DNA of 64,000 bases, from positions 1,095,501-1,159,500 of the forward strand of contig NZ_CP149926.1 in the NCBI RefSeq assembly GCF_037949285.1, in the 5' to 3' direction. This stretch comes from Thioclava sp. GXIMD4216 (GTDB taxonomy: Bacteria; Pseudomonadota; Alphaproteobacteria; Rhodobacterales; Rhodobacteraceae). Under the pieces are notes generated by a model. That model searched no databases. It was not told the origin of the DNA and saw only the letters and a list, made by a program, of their open reading frames with translations. Below, one piece after another: positions 27,795 through 34,946 of the stretch. Within the stretch, counting starts at the first letter, position 1; the number at the start of each line of letters is the position of its first letter. The position numbers were made by a program, and so were the translations under genes.

Positions 27795-29036
27795 TCAGGG
27801 TGTGAAATTGGCCGTGGCCAGCGCCAGCCCGTCGATCACGGCAGTGAACGCTTCGGCCTTGCGTAATTGGGCGTTGGGGCAGATCGATTGTGCCTCTTCG
27901 GCGACAAGCGCCATCAGGCTGGAGCCGCCTACCAGCACCACCGCATCCAGCATTTGCGGGGCCAGTTGTGCCTGCATCAGCGTCTGGTAGATTGCATTGC
28001 GCAGTGCTTCCTGATGCTGGCTGAGCGCGGCGTTGAGCATGCCACGGGTCAGGCGGACCTCGAGCTTGGGTTCGATCATGCCCATTCGGATGGCGGCCTG
28101 TGCGGCGTTCGAATTTGCCGCGATCTTGCCGCTTTCAACGGCAAAGGCCAGTTCATGGCCAAGCTGTTCGTCCACCACCCGCGCCAGACGCCCGATGCGC
28201 AGCGGGTCCAGCGCGTTGCGCGCCATATCGGCCACGAGGCGACGGGTTTCCGGCGTGTAGACAAAGGGGATCTTTTCCCAGCGCGACAGATCGACATAGA
28301 TCCCGCGCGGTACGGGCAGGGTGCCGTCGCCCATCTCGCGTTTCAACGTGCCGCCCAGACCGAGTTCGGGCATCGCGCGGGCCAGCGAAAGCGCATGGTC
28401 GAAATCGGTGCCGCCCAGCCGGATGCCGTGGCTGGCGAGGATGCGGATCTCTTTTCCCTCGCGACGGTAGACCGAGAAATCCGAGGTGCCGCCGCCGATA
28501 TCGATGATCAGTCCGGTCTCGCTGGCGCGTTCGGAATGGCCTGCCGCCAAGGCGGCCGCTTCGGGCTCGGGCAGGAACCGCACCGTCTCGAAACCCGCCG
28601 CCAGATAGCAGGCGCGCAGATCGGCTTCGGCGCGGGCATGGCGTTGGGGGTCGTCGTGGAAGGCCACGGGGCGGCCCGAGAGAACCTCGGTGAAACGCAC
28701 CCCCGTCTGGGCTTCTGCCTCCTCGCGCAGGCGGATCAGGAAAATCGTGATGATCTGGGCAAGGCTTTGCCGTTTGCGGCCAATGCGCCGTTCCTCGTGC
28801 AGAAGCTCCGTGCCCAGAACGCTTTTGAGCGCCCGCATATAGCGTCCGGCATCGCCTTCGATCAGTGCCTCGCCTGCCGCGCGCCCGATCCGCATCTCGC
28901 TGCCGTCTTCGGGAAAGAACACCGCCGTGGGCAGGGTGTCCTGCCCGTCTTCCACGGTCAGGCGGCGGATGCCGTCAGTCTCCAAGACGGCAAGGGCGCT
29001 ATTGGAGGTTCCGAAGTCGATGGCAAGGCAGGGCAT
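27795..29036 (-). CDS. Hsp70-family protein (YegD-like)
   Basis: The 413 residues hold the actin/Hsp70 ATPase fold. The first phosphate loop is AIDFGTSNSALAV, the second is IDIGGGTSDFSV and the adenosine motif is VVLVGGSSLMALV. The peptide-binding half of DnaK is absent, as in E. coli YegD. Function is unknown; it is a stand-alone Hsp70-like ATPase. The ATG at 29036 gives the conserved start MPCLAIDFGTS. Confidence 0.9.
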   Translation of the reverse strand: MPCLAIDFGTSNSALAVLETDGIRRLTVEDGQDTLPTAVFFPEDGSEMRIGRAAGEALIEGDAGRYMRALKSVLGTELLHEERRIGRKRQSLAQIITIFLIRLREEAEAQTGVRFTEVLSGRPVAFHDDPQRHARAEADLRACYLAAGFETVRFLPEPEAAALAAGHSERASETGLIIDIGGGTSDFSVYRREGKEIRILASHGIRLGGTDFDHALSLARAMPELGLGGTLKREMGDGTLPVPRGIYVDLSRWEKIPFVYTPETRRLVADMARNALDPLRIGRLARVVDEQLGHELAFAVESGKIAANSNAAQAAIRMGMIEPKLEVRLTRGMLNAALSQHQEALRNAIYQTLMQAQLAPQMLDAVVLVGGSSLMALVAEEAQSICPNAQLRKAEAFTAVIDGLALATANFTP

Positions 29037-29209
29037 GGGCGTCTCTTTCAGGCAGGTGCGCGCCACTGTTCAAAGCGGCGGAACATGCCAGCTAATGAGT
29101 TCATCGCGCTCTGGCAAGAGGCCGCGAGAGAGATGCAAAACTTCCCCCGACGCAGATCGGAAAGGGGCTTGCATCGCGGCTGTCGCTTCTATATCCACTC
29201 TCCCACTAC

Positions 29210-29283
29210 GCGGGCGTTGTGTAGTGGTAAGACCTTAGCCTTCCAAGCTAATGACGCGGGTTCGATTCCCGCCGCCCGCTCCA
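29210..29283 (+). tRNA. tRNA-Gly(TCC)
   Basis: A 74-base cloverleaf with acceptor stem GCGGGCG/CGCCCGC, anticodon TCC within GCCTTCCAAGC, T loop GGTTCGATTCC and encoded CCA. Confidence 0.96.
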
Positions 29284-29420
29284 AACTCCCCGACATCATC
29301 CTGTATCTGCAAACGGTTGCGACTGTTTCGTCCCGTGCTCAACCGGGCCGTGGGTCACATGTGTATAGCGTCATCCGGTCAGGCCGGATCGGTGGGGGCC
29401 GCAGGGCGCGTGGGGCTCCG

Positions 29421-30326
29421 TTACAGGCTGCGCTGTCTTTCGGGGTAGTAGGTCCAGGCAAGAAAACGGCTGGTTTTCTGCCCCTGTGCCATGTCAACGG
29501 TCCGGTATTCGGCGACTTTTGCCCGTTTCAACAGCCGGTATAGCGGATCGAGATTGTCTTTTTTCGAGACCAGACAGCTGAACCACAAACATTGCTCGGC
29601 GACATCCATGCTTTGTTCGATCATGGTCGCGATGAAGCCGATTTCGCCACCGGGGCACCACAGCTCGGCATTCTGTCCACCGAAATTGAGTTGCGTGGAA
29701 GGCGTCTTGCCAAGGTTGCGCCATTTGCGTCGGGTGCCTTTTTGCGCCTGTTCGGGCGAGGCATGGAAGGGCGGGTTGCATAAGGTGACATGGAACAGGT
29801 CATCGGGCGTGATCACCCCTTTGAAGATATCCTCGCGCCGGGGCTGGTATCTGAGCGTGATGTCAAGCGCGTTGGCGCGGCAGATATCCTGCGCCGACCG
29901 GATCGCTTCGGGGTCGATATCGACGCCGGTGAAGCTCCAGCCATATTCGCTTTGACCTGTCAGCGGATAGACCAGATTCGCGCCGGTGCCGATATCCAGT
30001 GCCCTGATCTGCGGGCCGCGCGGAATGGCGCGGTGGTTACTTTCTGCCAGAAGATCGGCCAGATAATGGATGTAATCGACCCGTCCGGGAATCGGTGGGC
30101 AGAGATAGCGGGCCGGAATATCCCAGAACCCGATGCCGTAATGGGTCTTCAGAAGCGCACGGTTCAGCATCCGGACAGCCGCGGCTTCCTTGAAATCTAT
30201 TGTCGTCCCGCCCAGAGGATTTTTCAGGGTGAAGGCCTCAAGCTCGGGGGTCTGCGCCACCAGACGCGCAAAATCATACCCTTCCCGATGCTGGTTTCGG
30301 GGATGCAACATGGGTTTGGTCGTCAC
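29421..30326 (-). CDS. rlmF: 23S rRNA (adenine(1618)-N6)-methyltransferase
   Basis: A 301-residue N6-adenine rRNA methyltransferase. The conserved N-terminus HPRNQHREGYDF is followed by SAM motif DIGTGAN (111-117) and the catalytic NPPF (184-187). The C-terminal KTSRFLAWTY is also typical of RlmF. It modifies A1618 of 23S rRNA in E. coli. It stands alone here. Confidence 0.93.
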   Translation of the reverse strand: MTTKPMLHPRNQHREGYDFARLVAQTPELEAFTLKNPLGGTTIDFKEAAAVRMLNRALLKTHYGIGFWDIPARYLCPPIPGRVDYIHYLADLLAESNHRAIPRGPQIRALDIGTGANLVYPLTGQSEYGWSFTGVDIDPEAIRSAQDICRANALDITLRYQPRREDIFKGVITPDDLFHVTLCNPPFHASPEQAQKGTRRKWRNLGKTPSTQLNFGGQNAELWCPGGEIGFIATMIEQSMDVAEQCLWFSCLVSKKDNLDPLYRLLKRAKVAEYRTVDMAQGQKTSRFLAWTYYPERQRSL

Positions 30327-30509
30327 GGGAAAGCTTCCATTCAGGGGGGGCGGGCGATGCGGGCAGTCTAAAGGGTCATGCGCGGCGACGGAATACCCGA
30401 ACCGGATTTAGCGCCCTATGGCTTTGGGCCGGACTGGAAGGCGGGGGCGGTGGCTGCGTGTGACACAGGTGGGCGCGGCCTGTTCCGAAGCCTCCGGCCT
30501 GTGGGGCAC

Positions 30510-30540
30510 AAAAAAGGGAGCGGCTCGTGAGGCGCTCCCT
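30510..30540 (-). terminator. Terminator after hemP
   Basis: On the minus strand AGGGAGCG and CGCTCCCT pair over a 10-base loop and are followed by six Ts (30510-30515). It lies 45 bases past the hemP stop. Confidence 0.88.
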
Positions 30541-30584
30541 TGGGATAATGATAAAAATGAAATCTGGACCCTGCGGAATACGCT

Positions 30585-30734
30585 TCACTTGGTCAGGATC
30601 AGCTTGCCGGCGCGGGTGATGCGCAGCGTATAGACCTGACCGTTGAGAAGGATATTGGCCTGATTGCCGCCATTGGTCAGATCTTCTGCATCATGCGCGG
30701 GAAGGGCTTGGGTGAAGCTAGGGGAAATGGTCAT
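30585..30734 (-). CDS. hemP: Hemin uptake protein HemP
   Basis: The 49 residues end in YTLRITRAGKLILTK, the defining C-terminus of the HemP family; the N-terminal half is variable. HemP proteins are linked to haem and iron acquisition and are commonly iron-regulated. The start ATG overlaps the stop of the upstream 67-residue gene (ATGA). Two TGA-N9-TCA boxes lie upstream of the pair and a terminator follows. Confidence 0.88.
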   Translation of the reverse strand: MTISPSFTQALPAHDAEDLTNGGNQANILLNGQVYTLRITRAGKLILTK

Positions 30735-30934
30735 CTGGTTCTCTCAATTCTGTCTAGCATGGTGTCGATTGCATTCGTGCGCGGGCTGAAGCCGTCGCAC
30801 AGGGCTTGTACGAGGTCTGCGAGTGTAATCGGTGTGGTCGAGCCCGATTTTGCCTGTTTTGCAGGCCGGTGGGCGGGGCGTAGGCGCATATCCATCATCC
30901 TTTCGGCAAGCGGCTGGTCGAGATCAACTGGCAT
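30731..30934 (-). CDS. Small hypothetical protein coupled to hemP
   Basis: The 67 residues include a basic middle (RLRPAHRPAKQAKSG) and a predicted helical C-terminal half (LADLVQALCDGFSPRTNAIDTMLDRIERTR). No family was recognised. It overlaps hemP by four bases and would share its iron-box-controlled promoter. The leader contains no clear Shine-Dalgarno, so an internal ATG (codon 13 or 15) is possible as the real start. Confidence 0.55.
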   Translation of the reverse strand: MPVDLDQPLAERMMDMRLRPAHRPAKQAKSGSTTPITLADLVQALCDGFSPRTNAIDTMLDRIERTR

Positions 30935-30947
30935 CGTGGGGCTTAAT

Positions 30948-30964
30948 CTGAGTGAAAAAATCAG
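30948..30964 (-). promoter_or_regulatory. Iron box 1 (TGA-N9-TCA)
   Basis: CTGA-GTGAAAAAA-TCAG fits the TGA-N9-TCA iron-regulatory motif described for RirA/IscR-type regulators in alphaproteobacteria. It lies 14 bases upstream of the 67-residue gene, downstream of the TATAAT in box 2. Confidence 0.6.
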
Positions 30965-30975
30965 GTTTGTAAAGT

Positions 30976-30992
30976 CTGATTATTATAGTCAG
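30976..30992 (-). promoter_or_regulatory. Iron box 2 overlapping the hemP-operon -10
   Basis: CTGA-TTATTATAG-TCAG is a near-perfect palindrome with TGA-N9-TCA spacing, centred 28 bases from box 1. Its centre read on the minus strand is TATAAT (30982-30987), a perfect -10 for the hemP operon. Repressor binding would therefore block RNA polymerase. It also lies in the region divergent to hupT. Confidence 0.68.
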
Positions 30993-31062
30993 GTATTATT
31001 TCTGCAAGATCCTGCCACAAAGCAATGCAGACAAAGCCGGCGCAAGCGATTAGGGTTGATAT

Positions 31063-32421
31063 ATGAGCATGGAACACGATCACACGCCCTATGACAGCCC
31101 TGCTGCTGCCCCGCCTCTGGCGGTAGAGGAGGCCGCTTGGGTCGATGTTTTGTCCGCGATGGACAAGACCTATGCGAATCTCGTCGATTATCAGGCGCAG
31201 CTGGAAGACCAGAATCATGCGCTTGAGGATATGCGCTCCTATCTGAACTCGATCATGTCTTCGGTGTCGGATGCATTGATCGTTGTCTCGCGTCAGGGGC
31301 GTGTGGAAGAGACCTCCAGCTCTGTGGCGCAGATGACCGGCTGTTCGGCGGGGGATCTGTCGGGTCTGGATATCCTCGATATTGTTGCCCCCTCCAGCCG
31401 CGACCACCTGATTGCGGCGCTTTCCGAATGCACCGACCGTCGCGCCACTGTGACCTGCGAGCTTAGCCTGAGCGGGCCGGAGGGGGAGATCTTGCTGGAG
31501 ATGTCGATCAATGCGCGCTTTGACGAACGCGGGCGGCTGAGCGGGCATGTGCTGACGGGGCGGCCTGTGGGGGAATTGCGGCGCGCCTATTCCGAGCTGG
31601 CGGCCAGCCATGACGCCTTGAAATCCGCGCAATCCCTTCTGGTGCAGAATGAAAAGCTGGCCTCGCTGGGGCGGCTTCTGGCCGGTGTCGCGCATGAGCT
31701 GAACAATCCGATCAGCTTCGTCTATGCCAATACCCATGCTATGGAGCGCTATGCGACCAAATTCGAAACCTATTTCAACGAGGTGCAGGACGGTGCTTCG
31801 CGGGAAAAGCTGATGGCTCTGCGCGAGGAATTGCGGCTGGATCGCGAGGTGCGCAACCTGCGCGAAGCCATTGCCGGTGCAAGGGACGGGGCCGAGCGGG
31901 TACGGGATATTGTCGAGGATCTGCGTCGCCTGTCCTCGGATGGTTCCGGCGAGAGCGTCGCTTTCGATCTGGTGACAGTGGCGCGGACTGCGGCACATTG
32001 GGTCGCGCGCGGGTCGGATCGGGAGGTCGCCATTGTGTTTGACGGGCTGGCTGTGCTGCAGGCGATGGGGCGCGCAGGCCATATCCAGCAGATCATCATG
32101 AATCTTGTGCAGAACGCGCTGGATGCAATGGTGGCAGAGCCTGCGCCGCATCTGACGATCACGGCATCCGAAGAGGCCGGTATGGCCCGCCTTGTGATCT
32201 GCGATAACGGGCCGGGTATTTCCGAAGAGGTGGCGCGCTCGATGTTCGATCCGTTCTTCACCACCAAGGAAGTGGGGCAGGGCACGGGGCTGGGGCTGGC
32301 CATCAGCCACCGCATTGCCACCGATCATGGCGGGCGGCTATCCTATCGGGCCAATGCGGCGGGCGGGGCCTGTTTCCTGCTGGAATTGCCACAGACTAAA
32401 CAGATGGGGTCCAAGGTTTAA
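31063..32421 (+). CDS. hupT: Hydrogenase-regulating sensor histidine kinase HupT
   Basis: A 452-residue soluble kinase. It has an N-terminal region with a coiled coil at about 40-65 and a PAS domain at about 60-165. The dimerisation/phosphoacceptor helix contains His211 (GVAHELNNP), and the ATPase domain has N (NLVQNALDA), G1 (DNGPGI) and G2 (GTGLGL) boxes. In R. capsulatus HupT phosphorylates HupR and thereby shuts off hupSL when H2 is absent; HupUV relieves this when H2 is sensed. It overlaps hupU by one base (TAATG). No membrane segment is present, matching a cytoplasmic sensor complex. Confidence 0.95.
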   Translation: MSMEHDHTPYDSPAAAPPLAVEEAAWVDVLSAMDKTYANLVDYQAQLEDQNHALEDMRSYLNSIMSSVSDALIVVSRQGRVEETSSSVAQMTGCSAGDLSGLDILDIVAPSSRDHLIAALSECTDRRATVTCELSLSGPEGEILLEMSINARFDERGRLSGHVLTGRPVGELRRAYSELAASHDALKSAQSLLVQNEKLASLGRLLAGVAHELNNPISFVYANTHAMERYATKFETYFNEVQDGASREKLMALREELRLDREVRNLREAIAGARDGAERVRDIVEDLRRLSSDGSGESVAFDLVTVARTAAHWVARGSDREVAIVFDGLAVLQAMGRAGHIQQIIMNLVQNALDAMVAEPAPHLTITASEEAGMARLVICDNGPGISEEVARSMFDPFFTTKEVGQGTGLGLAISHRIATDHGGRLSYRANAAGGACFLLELPQTKQMGSKV

Positions 32422-33440
32422 TGAATGTTCTCTGGCTGCAATCCTCGGGCTGCGGCGGTTGTACGATGTCGCTGTTATGCGCCGAAGGGCCGATCCTGTT
32501 CGACCGGCTGGCCGATGCGGGGATCAACCTGCTCTGGCATCCTTCCCTGAGCCTCGAGACAGGGGCCGAGGCCCGCGCCCTTCTGGCACGGGTCGAGGCC
32601 GGAGAGATCGCGCTTGATGTGTTATGTGTCGAGGGCGCAATCGCGCGTGGCCCGCGCGGCACGGGGCGGTTCCAGATGCTGGGCGGCACGGGCCGGTCCA
32701 TGCTGGACTGGGTCAGAAGCCTTGCCGCCAAGGCGCGCCATGTGGTGGCGGTGGGCACTTGTGCCGCCTTTGGCGGGGTAACCTCTGCGGGCGAGAATCC
32801 CTCGGATGCGTGCGGGCTGCAATATGAGGGCGCGCATAGTGGCGGCATCTTTCCCGCCAGTTTCCGTGCGGCGGGTGGTTTGCCGGTGATCAATGTGGCG
32901 GGGTGTCCGACCCATCCCGATTGGGTCAGCGAGACCCTGATGCTGCTGGCGGAAGACCGGCTGGGTGCCCAGGATCTGGATGCGCTGGCGCGACCGCTTT
33001 TCTATACCCGCCATCTTGTGCATCACGGCTGTCCGAAAAACGAGTTCTACGAATACAAGGCATCGGCTGTGAAACTGTCCGATATCGGCTGCATGATGGA
33101 AAATCTGGGCTGTATCGGGACGCAGGCGATGGGGGATTGCAATATCCGCCCGTGGAACGGGTCGGGGTCGTGCACGCGCGGCAATTACCCCTGTATCAAC
33201 TGCACCGCTCCCGAATTCGAGGAACCGCGTCACAGTTTTACCGAGACCCCGAAAATCGCGGGCATTCCGGTGGGGCTGCCCACCGATATGCCGAAAGCAT
33301 GGTTCATGGCGCTGGCATCGCTGTCCAAGGCGGCCACCCCCGAGCGTCTGGCCCGGAATGCCGTGGCCGACCGTGTGGATGTGCCGCCAAGCCTGCGGGG
33401 CAAAACCGCGGGTGCGGCGCAGACGAAGGGGCGCAAATGA
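32421..33440 (+). CDS. hupU: H2-sensing [NiFe] hydrogenase small subunit HupU
   Basis: The 339 residues resemble HupS but lack the twin-arginine signal and the C-terminal membrane helix, as expected of the cytoplasmic sensor. Cys11 and Cys14 (CGGC) start the proximal iron-sulfur site, with further cysteines in GTCAAFGG, AGCPTHPDW, HGCPKNEFYE and NYPCINC. It pairs with HupV to detect H2 and signal to HupT. The 3' end overlaps hupV. Confidence 0.95.
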   Translation: MNVLWLQSSGCGGCTMSLLCAEGPILFDRLADAGINLLWHPSLSLETGAEARALLARVEAGEIALDVLCVEGAIARGPRGTGRFQMLGGTGRSMLDWVRSLAAKARHVVAVGTCAAFGGVTSAGENPSDACGLQYEGAHSGGIFPASFRAAGGLPVINVAGCPTHPDWVSETLMLLAEDRLGAQDLDALARPLFYTRHLVHHGCPKNEFYEYKASAVKLSDIGCMMENLGCIGTQAMGDCNIRPWNGSGSCTRGNYPCINCTAPEFEEPRHSFTETPKIAGIPVGLPTDMPKAWFMALASLSKAATPERLARNAVADRVDVPPSLRGKTAGAAQTKGRK

Positions 33441-34870
33441 CAAAGCTGGTGGTCGGGCCATTCAATCGGGTCGAAGGGGATCTGGAGGTGCGGCTGGAGA
33501 TTGCAGGGGGCGCAGTCGCGCAGGCCCATGTGAATGCGCCGCTTTATCGGGGGTTCGAACGCATGCTGGTGGGCAAGGATCCGCGCGATGCGCTGACCAT
33601 CACGCCGCGTATCTGCGGGATCTGTTCGATCAGCCAGTCGGCGGCTGCAGCGCGGGCCTTGGGGGCGGCAATGGGGCTTTCCCCCACGCCGCAAGGTGCG
33701 ATGATGGCCGCGTTGATCCATGCGGTCGAGAATGTGTCCGACCATCTGACGCATTTCAATCTGTTCTTCATGCCCGATTTCACACGACCGGTCTATGCGG
33801 GACGGTCGTGGCATGGCCGCGCGCTACAGCGGTTTACCCCGATGGAGGGCTCGGCGCAGCGTGCCTGCGTCGCAGCCCGCGCGGAATTGATGCATATTCT
33901 GGGCCTGATGGCGGGGAAATGGCCGCATACTCTGGCACTCCAGCCGGGGGGAGTGACGCGGGCACCGGGGCCAAGCGAGCGGCTGCGGATACGTTCGGTT
34001 CTGCGCGGGTTCAGGCGCTATCTGGAAGAAGTGGTCTTTGGGGCACCGCTGGAAGAGTTTGTCGCGCTGGCGGGCCTTGGGGATCTTCTGGCGTGGCGCA
34101 GTGGCGATGCCGGACTGTTTTTCGAGATCGCCGAGACGCTCGGTCTGGCCCAGCTGGGGCAGGGGGGGGACCGGTATCTGAGCTTCGGTGCCTATCCGCT
34201 GCGTTCTGATGGGGGCGCGCCTGCTTATGGCTTTGCCGCCGGCATCTGGGAAGGGGAGGCGCGGCCGCTGGATTTGCGGGGGCTGGTGGAAGATCCGTCG
34301 CATGCGTGGATGCTGGGCGAGGCCAGGCATCCCGCATATGGCGAGACCCGTCCCGACGAGATGATGCGCGAGAGCGCCTATAGCTGGTGCAAGGCCCCGC
34401 GTCTGGACGGGCGCGTGTTTGAAACCGGCGCTTTGGCGCGGCAGGTCCTGGATGGCCATCCGCTGGCCCATGCGATGCGTGGGGCCGGTGTTCTGGGCCG
34501 GATCGGCGGGCGGTTGCTGGAGCTTGCACGGACCCAGATGCTGATGGAGCGCTGGGCCGAGGCGATTGATCCTGCAGCGCAGTTCATGCAGCAGGGCAAG
34601 ATGCCGAAAGAGGGCGTGGGCGTCGGTCTGGTCGAGGCGGCGCGTGGGGCGCTCGGGCATTGGCTGCGCATCGAACGTGGTGTCATTGCCAGCTATCAGA
34701 TCATTGCGCCGACGACATGGAATTTCAGCCCGCGCGATGCGCAGGGGGTGCCCGGTGCGCTGGAGGCAGCGCTGGTCGGGGCACCGGTGCAGGAGGGCGA
34801 GGAGGTGCCGGTTTCGGTGCAGCATATCGTGCGCAGTTTCGACCCCTGTATGGCCTGCACCGTGCATTGA
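33437..34870 (+). CDS. hupV: H2-sensing [NiFe] hydrogenase large subunit HupV
   Basis: The 477 residues carry the two NiFe-ligand motifs RICGIC (Cys60, Cys63) and DPCMAC (Cys471, Cys474). The protein ends at the His of DPCMACTVH with no C-terminal extension, so no protease maturation is needed. That is a hallmark of regulatory hydrogenases. The ATG at 33437 overlaps the hupU stop. A longer in-frame reading from 32903 lies inside hupU and is rejected. Confidence 0.95.
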   Translation: MTKLVVGPFNRVEGDLEVRLEIAGGAVAQAHVNAPLYRGFERMLVGKDPRDALTITPRICGICSISQSAAAARALGAAMGLSPTPQGAMMAALIHAVENVSDHLTHFNLFFMPDFTRPVYAGRSWHGRALQRFTPMEGSAQRACVAARAELMHILGLMAGKWPHTLALQPGGVTRAPGPSERLRIRSVLRGFRRYLEEVVFGAPLEEFVALAGLGDLLAWRSGDAGLFFEIAETLGLAQLGQGGDRYLSFGAYPLRSDGGAPAYGFAAGIWEGEARPLDLRGLVEDPSHAWMLGEARHPAYGETRPDEMMRESAYSWCKAPRLDGRVFETGALARQVLDGHPLAHAMRGAGVLGRIGGRLLELARTQMLMERWAEAIDPAAQFMQQGKMPKEGVGVGLVEAARGALGHWLRIERGVIASYQIIAPTTWNFSPRDAQGVPGALEAALVGAPVQEGEEVPVSVQHIVRSFDPCMACTVH

Positions 34871-34879
34871 GCATCGCAA

Positions 34880-34915
34880 GGGGCTCTGCCCCTCTTGGGG
34901 CCTTGGCGGCCCCAA
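34880..34915. repeat. Hairpin-forming intergenic repeat-like element
   Basis: Between hupV and hypF, GGGGC-TCT-GCCCC is followed by TTGGGGCC-TTGGC-GGCCCCAA (34895-34915), then CACCCCGGGATATTT. The layout resembles short GC-rich palindromic elements scattered at gene borders in Rhodobacteraceae genomes. Family membership is recalled from general experience, not shown here. Confidence 0.45.
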
Positions 34916-34946
34916 TTCACCCCGGGATATTTAGGGCAGCTGGAAC

